NCBI GenBank assembly: GCA_023450615.1
Contig: JAEXGT010000104.1
Coordinates: 47,790 to 111,789, forward strand
Length of the DNA stretch: 64,000 bases
From: Pseudomonadota bacterium
GTDB taxonomy: Bacteria; Pseudomonadota; Alphaproteobacteria; Rhizobiales; Beijerinckiaceae
Direction of reading: 5' to 3'
Made by a program: the position numbers and the translations under genes. The notes beneath the pieces are model-generated. The model saw only the letters and a list, made by a program, of their open reading frames with translations, was not told where the DNA came from and ran no database searches. Below, in pieces: positions 25,420-34,508 of the stretch (positions are counted from its first letter, which is position 1; every line of letters begins with the position of its first letter).

Positions 25420-25893
25420 ATGGCCAAAGCTCCTCAGAAGCCCGTTCATCCGCAGCCAGAGCATACGGATGTGCCGCACAAATACGTCAGGCCGGTCGGC
25501 GGTTACATACTCGCGAAAGACCCGGTTGAAATAAATCCCGGTCGTCCTCGGACCAAACTGACCGTACGCAATACTGGCGACCGCCCCATTCAGGTGGGAT
25601 CGCATTTCCACTTCTTCGAAGCCAATCGTTATCTCGAGTTTGACCGCCCGGCATCGTTTGGGCAGCGCCTCGATATACCTGCCAACACAGCAGTCCGCTT
25701 CGAGCCCGGCGACCAGAAAGACGTGACCTTGGTGCCATTTGCAGGCAAGCGCTTTATCTACGGGTTCAACAACCTTGTCGACGGCTGGGTCGGTGATGGC
25801 CCAACGCCAGACTTCCACCCGAACCGTGATACCGCGATCGAGCGAGCCGAGAAACTTGGGTTCAAGTCGAAACCTTCCGGACAGTCAAAGTGA
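25420..25893 (+). CDS. ureB: Urease subunit beta
   Basis: UreB is the second small structural subunit. The 157 residues include the core GGYILAKDPVEINPGRPRTKLTVRNTGDRPIQVGSHFHFFEANRYLEFDR and RLDIPANTAVRFEPGD. The protein is longer than the classic about 105 residues because of N- and C-terminal extensions, which I recall also from the longer UreB of second urease operons in Brucella-like bacteria. The gap to ureA is 42 bases and to ureC 39 bases. Confidence 0.96.
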   Translation: MAKAPQKPVHPQPEHTDVPHKYVRPVGGYILAKDPVEINPGRPRTKLTVRNTGDRPIQVGSHFHFFEANRYLEFDRPASFGQRLDIPANTAVRFEPGDQKDVTLVPFAGKRFIYGFNNLVDGWVGDGPTPDFHPNRDTAIERAEKLGFKSKPSGQSK

Positions 25894-25932
25894 TTTATCG
25901 CCAAGCGGCGAGACTCCACAAGGATAAGCACC

Positions 25933-27654
25933 ATGACGCAGGTTTCGCGCCAGCAATATGTCGATCTATACGGCCCGACAGTCGGTGATAAGATTCGGCT
26001 CGGCGATACGGATCTCGTTGTTGAGATCGAGCGCGACCTCCGCAGCACCTATGGCGATGAGCTGCAATACGGGGGAGGCAAAACGCTGCGTGACGGCATG
26101 GGGTCGGAAAACCAGCTGACTCAAGAGGCCGGATGCCTTGACCTCGTCATTACCAACGTCACGGTCATCGATGCGATGCAGGGGGTGATCAAGGCCGATG
26201 TAGGAATTCGCGACGGAAAAATCGTCGGCCTCGGCAAGGCTGGCAATCCATCGACGATGGAAGGCGTCACACGCGGTCTCGTTACCGGAACATCTACAGA
26301 TGCGATCTCGGGCGAGCATTTGATCCTGACGGCTGGGGGCATGGATACCCATGTCCACTATATCGCGCCACAACAGGTTTATGCCGCACTCTCGAACGGC
26401 ATCACGACGCTCTGGGGCGGCGGTATCGGCCCTGTCGACGGCAGCAATGGGGTGACCTCAACCAACGGTCCATGGAACCTCGAGATGATGCTTCATGCGA
26501 TCGAGGGGCTGCCCATCAACTTCGGCATTCTCGGAAAAGGAAACAGCACCGGAGCCGCGCCGCTTGTCGAACAGCTCATGGCGGGAGCCGCCGGGTTCAA
26601 GGTGCATGAAGACTATGGATCAACCCCTTCGGCGATCCGTTCCTGCCTGTCCATCGCCGACGAGTATGATGTCTCCGTGGCCGTTCATACCGACACCTTG
26701 AACGAAGGCGGCTATGTCGAGGACACGATTGCTGCGTTCGATGGGCGTTCGATCCATACCTACCACAGCGAGGGCGCGGGCGGGGGGCATGCGCCGGATC
26801 TCCTGAAGGTGGTGGGCCAAAGTAACGTGCTGCCGAGCTCCACGAATCCGACATTGCCGTGCGGACAAAACTCCGTCGCGGAATTGTTCGATATGATCAT
26901 GGTTTGCCACAACCTCAATCCGAAGATCCCTTCGGACGTCGCATTCGCGGAGAGCCGTGTTCGTGCGGAAACAATCGTCGCGGAAAGCGTGCTCCACGAT
27001 ATGGGTGCGATTTCGATGATCGGCAGCGACTCGCAAGCCATGGGTCGTATCGGCGAAACCTTCCTGCGGGCTATTCAAACCGCAGATGCAATGAAAAAGA
27101 CACGCGGAGCTTTGCCGGAAGATTCATCGGAGAACGACAACTTCCGGGTCCTTCGTTACATCGCCAAGGTTACGATTAACCCAGCGCTTACAGCCGGGAT
27201 TTCCGACGCGATCGGATCGATTGAAGCTGGAAAGGTCGCGGATCTTGTCCTCTGGGAGCCAGCCTTTTTTGGCGCGAAGCCGAAGTTGGTGCTGAAGAGC
27301 GGGTTGGTCGCCTGGGCGAATATGGGGGATCCGAATGCCTCCTTGCCCACGCCTCAGCCGATGTATTACCGGCCGATGTTCGGTGCTTTTGGATCAGCGC
27401 TGACGAAGACCTCGATTACTTTTGTCTCGCGGCTCGCCTACGACAACCGGATCGGGGAGCGATACGGATTGCAGCGCAGAGTTTGTCCAGTATCCGGTAC
27501 GCGGGTGCTCGGAAAGGCGCACATGATCCGTAACAACTATCTGCCGAACATCGAAGTCAACCCGCAAACCTTTGCCGTCACCGTGGACGGTGTCCATGCG
27601 ACAGTTGATCCACCGAAGTCGATCTCTCTCAATCAGCTCTACTTCTTCAGTTGA
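25933..27654 (+). CDS. ureC: Urease subunit alpha (catalytic, nickel-binding)
   Basis: The 573-residue protein carries the active site: metal ligands H140 and H142 in GGMDTHVHYIAPQ, the carbamylated lysine K223 in GFKVHEDYG, further ligand histidines in VAVHTDTLNEGGY and IHTYHSEGAGGGHAPD, and a ligand aspartate in the SDSQAMGR region. The mobile flap reads MVCHNLNPKIPSD. The catalytic histidine (H326) is kept, but the following residue, usually a second His, is Asn327. The length is normal and the protein should be active. The TGA stop overlaps a TTG that is unlikely to start ureE. Confidence 0.97.
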   Translation: MTQVSRQQYVDLYGPTVGDKIRLGDTDLVVEIERDLRSTYGDELQYGGGKTLRDGMGSENQLTQEAGCLDLVITNVTVIDAMQGVIKADVGIRDGKIVGLGKAGNPSTMEGVTRGLVTGTSTDAISGEHLILTAGGMDTHVHYIAPQQVYAALSNGITTLWGGGIGPVDGSNGVTSTNGPWNLEMMLHAIEGLPINFGILGKGNSTGAAPLVEQLMAGAAGFKVHEDYGSTPSAIRSCLSIADEYDVSVAVHTDTLNEGGYVEDTIAAFDGRSIHTYHSEGAGGGHAPDLLKVVGQSNVLPSSTNPTLPCGQNSVAELFDMIMVCHNLNPKIPSDVAFAESRVRAETIVAESVLHDMGAISMIGSDSQAMGRIGETFLRAIQTADAMKKTRGALPEDSSENDNFRVLRYIAKVTINPALTAGISDAIGSIEAGKVADLVLWEPAFFGAKPKLVLKSGLVAWANMGDPNASLPTPQPMYYRPMFGAFGSALTKTSITFVSRLAYDNRIGERYGLQRRVCPVSGTRVLGKAHMIRNNYLPNIEVNPQTFAVTVDGVHATVDPPKSISLNQLYFFS

Positions 27655-27698
27655 GCGTCATAACAGCATTACAGCGCCAAACACCGACAGAGGACTGC

Positions 27699-28307
27699 AT
27701 GATCATCATTGAAGACATCATTGGCAATTCTCACGAAACGGCATGGCGCTCCCGCCTTGCGGATACGCAGATCGACTGGCTCGTGCTCGACCAATGGGAA
27801 GCGCAGAAGAGCCGGCTGCGTAAGGCGACCGCCAATAATGTGGAAGTTGCCCTTTCACTTAACCGCAACACCCATTTGAGCGATGGGGACATCCTGTTCT
27901 GGGACGAAGCCAAGAGACAGGCTATCGTGGCCCAGATCCAGCTCAACGAGGTCATGGTCATCGATTTGACGGACATTTTGCGAGAGAATGTCACTACGGC
28001 GGCGCGCACGATGTTCGAGCTCGGTCACGCTCTCGGAAATCAACATTGGCCAGCTGTCGTTAAAGAGGATCGAGTATTTGTCCCGCTCACCGTCGACCGG
28101 AAAGTCATGGCTTCCGTCATGAAGACGCATGCCTTGCCGGGGATCCGCTACGACTTCATGCCCGGTGCAGAGGTGATCCCCTATATGGCGCCTCATGAAG
28201 CGCGGCGACTTTTCGGTGGAGCTGCCGAGCAGTCCCATGCCCATCCACATATCAGGGATATCGGCGACGACCATAGTCACCATCATGGGCATGGGCATGA
28301 TCACTGA
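27699..28307 (+). CDS. ureE: Urease accessory protein UreE (nickel chaperone)
   Basis: UreE delivers nickel to the UreFGD complex during urease activation. The ATG at 27699, preceded by AGAGGA, gives 202 residues. The N-terminal region has RNTHLSDGDILFWDEAKRQAIVAQI and the C-terminal metal-binding domain LGHALGNQHWPAVVKEDRVFVPLTVD. The tail is His-rich (SHAHPHIRDIGDDHSHHHGH), a nickel storage or loading feature. ureF starts inside its last codons, so translation is coupled. Confidence 0.95.
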   Translation: MIIIEDIIGNSHETAWRSRLADTQIDWLVLDQWEAQKSRLRKATANNVEVALSLNRNTHLSDGDILFWDEAKRQAIVAQIQLNEVMVIDLTDILRENVTTAARTMFELGHALGNQHWPAVVKEDRVFVPLTVDRKVMASVMKTHALPGIRYDFMPGAEVIPYMAPHEARRLFGGAAEQSHAHPHIRDIGDDHSHHHGHGHDH

Positions 28308-29007
28308 AGTCACAGCCGCCCAGCCGATGTCGGGTTTTCTGCATCTCTTGCAATTCGGTGATTCAGGTCTTCCTGTCGGAGGGTTCTCTTTCTCGCACGG
28401 CCTCGAAACGGCAATCGATCAGCGTATCGTATTTGATCTGAATAGCTTGCAGGATTTCATACTGACAGTCATGCGGCAGACGGCGACTGTCGACGGTATC
28501 GCGCTGTTGTGCGCCCACCGCGCGGCCCAGAGGAACGACATCGAGGCACTGACGTCGATCGACCGGGCGGTCCTTGATCGAAAGATCAACGAGGAGACGC
28601 GGCTCATGACTGTCCGCATGGGCCGAAAATTATGTGAGCTTGCATCGGCAGTTGTCGGAGGGGATCTTTGTTGCGGTTGGCTTGATCGCATCAAAGGATC
28701 CGAAACGGACGGAACTCACCCTGTGAGCATGGCAATTGCGCTTTCCTCTCTTGGGATAGAGCGCCAGCACGCCTTCGCCGTGCAACAATACGGGGTAGCA
28801 ACAAGCATCCTCGGAGCGGCGCTTCGCCTTATGCGGGTTGCGTTCGTGGATACTCAGAAAATCCTGCTGGATACGATGGCTGTCGTCGCACCGACCTATG
28901 ACGAGGTTGCCGACTCGACCATTGATGAGATGGCCAGCTTTGCGCCCATGATCGACATTCTCGCCGCCATGCATGTGAAGGCACATGTTCGCATGTTCAT
29001 GAATTGA
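28297..29007 (+). CDS. ureF: Urease accessory protein UreF
   Basis: UreF acts with UreG and UreD as a GTPase-gating factor in nickel insertion. The family core begins MSGFLHLLQFGDSGLPVGGFSFSHGLE and includes HAFAVQQYGVATSILGAALRLMRV and TIDEMASFAPMIDILAAMH. The start is uncertain: ATGs at 28285, 28291, 28297 and 28327 are in frame. I choose 28297 (MITEVTAAQPMSG), which overlaps the end of ureE and gives 236 residues. The long upstream extension is read from ureE in another frame and is not part of UreF. Confidence 0.93.
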   Translation: MITEVTAAQPMSGFLHLLQFGDSGLPVGGFSFSHGLETAIDQRIVFDLNSLQDFILTVMRQTATVDGIALLCAHRAAQRNDIEALTSIDRAVLDRKINEETRLMTVRMGRKLCELASAVVGGDLCCGWLDRIKGSETDGTHPVSMAIALSSLGIERQHAFAVQQYGVATSILGAALRLMRVAFVDTQKILLDTMAVVAPTYDEVADSTIDEMASFAPMIDILAAMHVKAHVRMFMN

Positions 29008-29018
29008 GATGGAGCGTT

Positions 29019-29657
29019 ATGATGAAGAAAATTCCGCGTATCGGCATCGGAGGCCCTGTCGGCTCTGGAAAGACCGCCATCATCGAAGCGATCACGCCGA
29101 TCCTTGTCGATCTCGGTTATCGTATTCTCGTCATTACAAACGATATCGTAACGACTGAAGATGCCAAGCACGTGCAGCGCACCTTGCGAGGGATCCTGAT
29201 TGAAGATCGTATCATCGGGGTCGAGACAGGAGGCTGCCCGCATACGGCAGTCCGTGAGGATCCCAGTATGAATCTCGCGGCAGTGGAGGAAATGGAAGAA
29301 AAGTTTCCGGATTCAGATCTCGTGCTTATTGAAAGCGGCGGAGACAACCTGACTCTGACCTTTAGCCCCGCCCTGATCGACTTCTTCATCTATGTGATCG
29401 ACGTTGCAGCAGGCGACAAGATACCGCGCAAGAATGGACCGGGGATTACAAAGTCGGACATCCTCGTCATTAACAAGGTTGATCTTGCGCCTCATGTGGG
29501 CGCGAGCCTTCGGGTCATGGAAGAGGATTCCAAGCTGATGCGCGGTACGAAGCCCTTCATCTTCACCAATTGCAAGACCGGCGAAGGCATATCGGAACTC
29601 GTACAGCTCATTCGGGAAAACCTTCTGTTCGATACGCGCGTTCAGGAAAGCGCATGA
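29019..29657 (+). CDS. ureG: Urease accessory GTPase UreG
   Basis: UreG is the SIMIBI-class GTPase that drives nickel transfer into urease. It has the P-loop GGPVGSGKTAIIEAI, the nickel-binding CPH motif in GVETGGCPHTAVREDPS, the LVLIESGGDNLTLTFSP switch segment and the base-recognition LVINKVDLAPHVGA. ATG at 29019 and ATG at 29022 are both possible. GGAG at 29011-29014 favours the second by spacing. The length is about 212 residues. Its stop overlaps the ureD start (ATGATG). Confidence 0.96.
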   Translation: MMKKIPRIGIGGPVGSGKTAIIEAITPILVDLGYRILVITNDIVTTEDAKHVQRTLRGILIEDRIIGVETGGCPHTAVREDPSMNLAAVEEMEEKFPDSDLVLIESGGDNLTLTFSPALIDFFIYVIDVAAGDKIPRKNGPGITKSDILVINKVDLAPHVGASLRVMEEDSKLMRGTKPFIFTNCKTGEGISELVQLIRENLLFDTRVQESA

Positions 29658-30565
29658 TGTTAAGCAGCATCCGGGAGTTGGACCGCTACAGGGATGAGCC
29701 CCGTCAACTCCCGACTGGCTCGTTCGGGAAGAACGCGCACTTACGGCTCGACTTCGAGCGCCGTCTCAGCCGCTCTGTCCTGACGACCCTGCACCGGCGT
29801 GCCCCTCTTTTGGTTCAGCAGGCGCTTTATTGGGATGAAGAGATGCCGGGATTGCCATGCGTATCGATCATCTCGAATTCGGGTGGTATTTTGCAGGGCG
29901 ATCGCGCTACCATCGAAATCAATGTCGCGGAGGAAGCCCAAGCTCACATTACCACGCAGGCCGCGACTAAAATTCACGAGATGGATGCCAATTTTGCGTC
30001 GCAGACGCAGAATTTGACATTAAAGGCCGGTGCCTATCTCGAATACATTCCTCATCCTATCATCCCGCATCGTCATTCCCGCTTCGCTCAGCATACCAGG
30101 GTTTCCATAGATCCTACGGCCACGCTCATTTATTCCGATGTCGTCATGCCGGGCCGCAAGTACTACGGTAAGGGTGAGATATTCGAATATGACCTGTTTT
30201 CGTCGACCATATGCGCCGAGAGGCCTGACGGCACATCGCTTTTCACCGAGCGGTTCGTTATAGAGCCCGAGCGCTACGGCATCTCGCGCCTTGGAGTTAT
30301 GGGATCGTTTCATGTTTTCGGTAGCGCTGTCCTGCTGACACCGGAGGAGAAGGCTGATCGTGTGTTTGAGGCTATCGACCCGGTTTATGACAAGGAAGAT
30401 GGCATCGCTTGCGGAGTAAGCCGCTTGCCGCGCCAGGCTGGTCTCATCTTCAAGGTTCTCGGCATGGAAACGGCGCCCGTTATCGCAAGGCTTCGTCAGT
30501 TCTGGGCGCTGGCACGGCAAGAGGCGGCCGGTGCCTCTCTTCCACAGACTTTCCTATGGGCCTAG
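29654..30565 (+). CDS. ureD: Urease accessory protein UreD
   Basis: UreD (UreH) is the scaffold that links apo-urease to UreF and UreG. The ATG at 29654 (MMLSSIRELDRYRDEPRQLP) overlaps the ureG stop and gives 303 residues. The longer upstream frame is a shadow of ureG. Family features include SNSGGILQGDRATIEINV, ITTQAATKIHEMDAN, YLEYIPHPIIPHRHSRFAQ and SDVVMPGRKYYGKGEIFEYD. Having ureD last rather than first, after ureG, is the gene order I know from Brucella ure2 operons. Confidence 0.95.
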   Translation: MMLSSIRELDRYRDEPRQLPTGSFGKNAHLRLDFERRLSRSVLTTLHRRAPLLVQQALYWDEEMPGLPCVSIISNSGGILQGDRATIEINVAEEAQAHITTQAATKIHEMDANFASQTQNLTLKAGAYLEYIPHPIIPHRHSRFAQHTRVSIDPTATLIYSDVVMPGRKYYGKGEIFEYDLFSSTICAERPDGTSLFTERFVIEPERYGISRLGVMGSFHVFGSAVLLTPEEKADRVFEAIDPVYDKEDGIACGVSRLPRQAGLIFKVLGMETAPVIARLRQFWALARQEAAGASLPQTFLWA

Positions 30566-30574
30566 GAGAGTAAC

Positions 30575-31621
30575 ATGGCAGGCGCGACATCAGGATGGGC
30601 CTCAATTGTAGATCGCAACTCCATTGCGCGCTTCGTAGACATCAATTTGCGGGGTGCTGGCCAAGTGATCTTTCAGGACAATCCGCTAACAGGCTTGCTC
30701 TTTCTTCTCGCGATTCTCTGGGGAGCGGTCGCGGCGGATCACATTGCCATTGCAGCAGGCGCAATCATTGCGCTGGTCGTCGCAACGACAACGGCTATCC
30801 TGCTCGACGTCGATAGGGATTCCTTGCGTCAGGGGTTGTTCGGATTCAACGGCGTTCTGGTCGGGGCGGCGATACCGACATTCCTCGCAACCAGCCCGGC
30901 AATGTGGGTTATCCTCATCATCGCAGCAGCAGTTTCCACAGTAGTCATGCTTGCGGTCTCAGGCGTGATGAAGACCTGGGGAGTGCCTGCACTCACTTTT
31001 CCGTTTGTGCTGACAACATGGTTCATCGTCCTGTCAGCATACTCGTTCGCGCATCTTCACATCGCGGCAATGGGGCCCCCAAGCCTGCCGCAGCCGTTGA
31101 GCAGCTCGGCTGGCAGCTCAGTCGTCACGCTCTCGGCTTTGACATCGGCGTGGCTGAAAGGACCGGCGCAGGTGTTCCTGATCAACAACGCAGTCAGCGG
31201 TGCCATCGTTGTCCTTGGCTTGCTCGCCAGTTCTGCATGGGCGGCGCTGTTCTCGCTTGTGGGCTCTGCTATCGCGCTCATCATAGCCCTCGCATTCGGA
31301 GCGAATTTTGCAAGCATCGAGCAGGGGCTGTTCGGCTTCAGTCCGGTATTGACAGCGGTTGGGCTTGGATGCGTCTTCTATAAGCCATCTTGGCGCACCG
31401 CCTTGTTTATGCTGCTCGGCACCGTTTTTACGGTGATCGTGCAGGGTGCGCTCGATGTCGCGGTCGCACCACTGGGTATTCCAACGTTTACTGCGCCATT
31501 TGTCATAGCAACGTGGCTCTTCCTCATCCCGAAAGCGAGTTTGCAGCCGCATCCACATGCGCCTATCGAAGATGGTGTCATAAACGGGAAGACGACCGGT
31601 ACGACGAGATCCGCATCATGA
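30575..31621 (+). CDS. UT-family urea transporter
   Basis: This 348-residue membrane protein belongs to the eukaryote-like UT (SLC14) urea channel family. It shows two homologous halves, each with a pore segment: DNPLTGLLFLLAILWG ... RQGLFGFNGVLVGAAI in the first, and FLINNAVSGAIVVLGLL ... IEQGLFGFSPVLTAVGLG in the second (the LFGFNG/LFGFSP pair is diagnostic). It starts 9 bases after ureD and would supply urea to the urease. About ten hydrophobic helices are visible. The gene is called ureT in Brucella-type operons. Confidence 0.93.
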   Translation: MAGATSGWASIVDRNSIARFVDINLRGAGQVIFQDNPLTGLLFLLAILWGAVAADHIAIAAGAIIALVVATTTAILLDVDRDSLRQGLFGFNGVLVGAAIPTFLATSPAMWVILIIAAAVSTVVMLAVSGVMKTWGVPALTFPFVLTTWFIVLSAYSFAHLHIAAMGPPSLPQPLSSSAGSSVVTLSALTSAWLKGPAQVFLINNAVSGAIVVLGLLASSAWAALFSLVGSAIALIIALAFGANFASIEQGLFGFSPVLTAVGLGCVFYKPSWRTALFMLLGTVFTVIVQGALDVAVAPLGIPTFTAPFVIATWLFLIPKASLQPHPHAPIEDGVINGKTTGTTRSAS

Positions 31622-31680
31622 GCCTCATGTCGGCATGACCACGGCCTAGCCGATAGTGGGGATATTTGCAGGAGGGCCCA

Positions 31681-32748
31681 GTGGAAACGAGCTTTCGCCT
31701 CGCAATGGTTGCCATCGGCGTCATTGGCCTCGTGCTCTATTTCCGTTCCATCATCAGATTGATGCTCCTCAATCGAAACGAAAGAAACTTCGTCGAGGAG
31801 ATGGCCCGTGCCGCTACGGTGACTTTCATTCATTCCTTTGCCCGGAAGGGAGACACGTACGAGCACATACAGCGGATCCAGGCATGGGCGGCGCCCATCT
31901 TCCTCTTCGTCGCAATCGCGACCTGGTTTCTGCTCGTTCAGTTTTCCTTCAGCTTAATCCTATGGGGGTTGTATCTCGAGGTGTCTTGGCCGCGCGCATT
32001 CAGTTCCAGCGGCTCTGCGCTCAGTACTCTGGGTTATCTTACGCCACCAACTCTGCTTGGCGAGTATCTCGCGACATATGAGGCCGCGATTGGTCTTGTC
32101 ATTGTCGCACAGCTATTCACGTTCATCCCGGGCTATCAGGCTGCTGTCCAGGTTCGCGAGCGCAAAGTGGGGTGGCTGTATGCTCGTGCAGGACAATATT
32201 CGACCTGTATCGGTCTACTCCAGGTACTGAAGAAGCAAGGTCGGATCGATGATCCGACGGTTTGGGAAGATTGGGAGGGCTGGTTTCGGGGGATATACGA
32301 GACGCACTCGATAGCGCCGATCCTGGCCTATGTGCCGTCGGTTTACCGGTCGACAAGCTGGGTCGGAACGTCTGCGGCTGTACTTGATGCGACTTCGTTG
32401 ATCCTTTCATCTCTCGATCCGAAAATGACGGAAGCAGCGCGGCTTTGCCGCGAGACAGGCATCCTTACCGTGAATCTTGTTGCGAGTGAGATCGGTCGAG
32501 GTAGCGGCCGTCGGGGGAGGCAGCGTCATTATACGGAAGAGGTTTCGATTGCCGACTTCGATCGCCTCTATGACATTATGGTCGACATTGGATTGCCGAT
32601 GCGAACCGACCGAGATGGATGCCGCAGCAGATTCTCAGCATTGCGAAATGAGTATGCCGGGGGACTTCGTTCTCTCTCCGAGTCGACGCTGATGCCTGCC
32701 GATTTGCCTTGGGATATGGGCGAACGGGGAGTTTCAAAAGGCACCTAA
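31681..32748 (+). CDS. Pore-loop-like membrane protein following the urea transporter
   Basis: GTG at 31681 with GGAGGG 5 bases upstream is the best start, giving 355 residues. Helix 1 (about 8-27) is followed by a short soluble part and a helix (about 58-80, PIFLFVAIATWFLLVQFSF). Next comes a re-entrant-looking stretch WPRAFSSSGSALSTLGYLTP and a further helix (YEAAIGLVIVAQLFTFIPG), then a soluble domain of about 190 residues. The helix/pore-loop/helix order and the STLGY segment resemble two-helix potassium channels (TTVGYGD), but the filter is not canonical. I know no named family for it. Its place in the urease operon suggests ion or urea/ammonium balance (inference). Confidence 0.6.
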   Translation: METSFRLAMVAIGVIGLVLYFRSIIRLMLLNRNERNFVEEMARAATVTFIHSFARKGDTYEHIQRIQAWAAPIFLFVAIATWFLLVQFSFSLILWGLYLEVSWPRAFSSSGSALSTLGYLTPPTLLGEYLATYEAAIGLVIVAQLFTFIPGYQAAVQVRERKVGWLYARAGQYSTCIGLLQVLKKQGRIDDPTVWEDWEGWFRGIYETHSIAPILAYVPSVYRSTSWVGTSAAVLDATSLILSSLDPKMTEAARLCRETGILTVNLVASEIGRGSGRRGRQRHYTEEVSIADFDRLYDIMVDIGLPMRTDRDGCRSRFSALRNEYAGGLRSLSESTLMPADLPWDMGERGVSKGT

Positions 32749-33039
32749 CGGATGAAAGAATTCGCATGAATGGCTTTTCCACATGGCACAAAAAGCGCCA
32801 TCGTCATTTCTGTTACCTGTAGCGTTCGGCTGCATCACGGATCTTTCCGTTTTATGCGGCCCCAAGTTCTCCGATTATTTGCAATTGAGAATCGGACACT
32901 GCGTTTAACTTAGCAATCAAATCGCGGAGAGCTTTTCATTCGCATGCGAGTGCAGCTTTTAGAAGCAAGTATTCTTTGAATTAGACTTGCTAACGCGATG
33001 GGTAAGGTCGATAATGTCTTATCTTCTTCGGAGGCTCAA

Positions 33040-33633
33040 ATGCCGCGATCTGCTACTTATCTTGCCGCCGCTCTTGCCCTTCTTCCGACCACTGTCTTAG
33101 CTCACCCAGGAATGGGCGGTAGCACTGGTCTTGCCCATGGTTTCATGCACCCCATCGGCGGATTCGATCACGTCTTGGCTATGGTAGCTGTTGGTCTATT
33201 CGCCGCGCACTTGGGTGGACGGGCTATCTGGCTGGTGCCGCTGGCGTTCGTTGGAATGATGGCGCTTGGTGGGGCACTCGGTGTTGCGGGAATCCACATT
33301 CCCTTTGTCGAAAGCGTGATTGCCCTCTCCATCGTGGTTCTTGGCGCGGTCATCGCCATGCGATTGGACTTGGCTCCGATTGTTGCCATGGCTTTGGTTG
33401 GTTTCTTCGCGATCTTTCATGGTCATGCGCACGGCACCGAAATGCCCGAGACCATTGTCGGCTTGGCGTATGGAGCGGGTTTCATCCTTGCGACGGCGCT
33501 TCTCCATGCGGCCGGCATCGGAATTGGTTTGCTCAACGCCAAGGCTGATCAAAGCTCCAATCATATGTCCACGAAGGTAGCCGGAAGCGCTATGGCGTTA
33601 GCAGGCGTCGCGGTTCTGGGCGGGGTTCTCTGA
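33040..33633 (+). CDS. HupE/UreJ-type nickel permease
   Basis: HupE/UreJ proteins bring nickel into the cell for hydrogenase or urease. The ATG at 33040, with CGGAGG 5 bases before it, gives 197 residues with a cleavable-looking leader (MPRSATYLAAALALLPTTVLA). The metal-site signature HPGMGGSTGLAHGFMHPIGGFDHVLAMVAVG follows, then about six membrane helices and FFAIFHGHAHGTEMP with further histidines. It is the only nickel importer in the window and sits about 290 bases after the urease gene cluster, so supplying urease with nickel is the likely job. Confidence 0.9.
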   Translation: MPRSATYLAAALALLPTTVLAHPGMGGSTGLAHGFMHPIGGFDHVLAMVAVGLFAAHLGGRAIWLVPLAFVGMMALGGALGVAGIHIPFVESVIALSIVVLGAVIAMRLDLAPIVAMALVGFFAIFHGHAHGTEMPETIVGLAYGAGFILATALLHAAGIGIGLLNAKADQSSNHMSTKVAGSAMALAGVAVLGGVL

Positions 33634-34148
33634 ACCTGCACCACGGTCATATCAACGACCTTTGCCAGAAGATTTTGCGATAGGTCGTGTATGATTGATC
33701 TGTCTGCTTGGCGCGTTGTTAGGCAGACAGTGACTTCAGCCATATGCCATTAGTATTTGTCTCTCCGTGTTCTTGAACAAGACGGCACAGCCGCCAACGG
33801 GCCGCGGGCAAGTTCGCTGCATGCAAACTGCTGCTGTAGAGAGTGGTTGGTATCAGGGCATTGAACGGACTTATCCCGTAGCGGGCGTTCAATCGCGAGC
33901 GCAATCACAAGCGACCTGACATCAATTGCCAACGCCTCTGATGCAGAGGGCCATTCTGGCCGGCAGGGAAGTGATCTGGTGGAAGAGACTTTTGACTCGG
34001 CGTTTACAGCGTCGGATGCAGCAGATCGGGTCGCAATTCAGATCAGCCAGCTCTTTATGAGTCAGACCGCCCGCTGTCTTGAACGCTGACGGCGGACAGT
34101 CTGTTTTGGTTTCAGGTTGCTCATTCGTGCGCGACGAGCATAATCGTA
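33634..34148. other. Gene-free gap after the nickel permease
   Basis: No gene could be supported in these 515 bases. Short minus-strand frames over 33719-33932 and 33922-34215 have no start context and no recognised domain. The stretch could hold decayed coding sequence. Confidence 0.4.
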
Positions 34149-34508
34149 TTAGAAAACCTTCTTCATCTCGGCGTCGATCTTCGACCACAAGGTAGCGGTC
34201 GGAGCCTTCCTGCACTCTTCAACGATGATAGGTGTGACCTTCTCTACGCCATCGATATCGATGGCGACTGCGTCGGGCTGCTTCTGGCCTTGCCTGTACC
34301 CGGCAGCCCAAGCGATCACTTTCGGCTTGAAGCTTTCGTCGAAGCCGTTGAATTCTGCGCAGGTGACCTTGTCAACAGTCTTGCTTGCCAATTCCTTTCC
34401 CTTCGCTGTCGTACCAGTTCCGCTGGTTGTCTGAGCGAGAGAACCAGTGGCGCACATTGCTACCGCGAACACGGTCGTGAGAGACATCTTCCATATATTC
34501 TTGTTCAT
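34149..34508 (-). CDS. hdeA: HdeA-family periplasmic acid-stress chaperone
   Basis: HdeA-type proteins are small periplasmic chaperones that unfold at low pH and keep other proteins soluble. The ATG at 34508, with AGGTG upstream, gives 119 residues. A signal peptide (MNKNIWKMSLTTVFAVAMCA, cleavage near SLAQ) is followed by the core TVDKVTCAEFNGFDESFKPKVIAWAAGY and VEECRKAPTATLWSKIDAEM. The two mature cysteines (TC and EC) form the conserved disulfide. It lies in the same region as the urease operon, supporting an acid-resistance theme. Confidence 0.85.
   Translation of the reverse strand: MNKNIWKMSLTTVFAVAMCATGSLAQTTSGTGTTAKGKELASKTVDKVTCAEFNGFDESFKPKVIAWAAGYRQGQKQPDAVAIDIDGVEKVTPIIVEECRKAPTATLWSKIDAEMKKVF

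Noticed and set aside
29570..29653. Upstream extension of ureD
   Set aside because: The extra codons overlap ureG in another frame. The ATG at 29654 matches the normal UreD start.
33719..34215. Short minus-strand frames after the nickel permease gene
   Set aside because: They lack start context and any recognised domain, and overlap one another in different frames.
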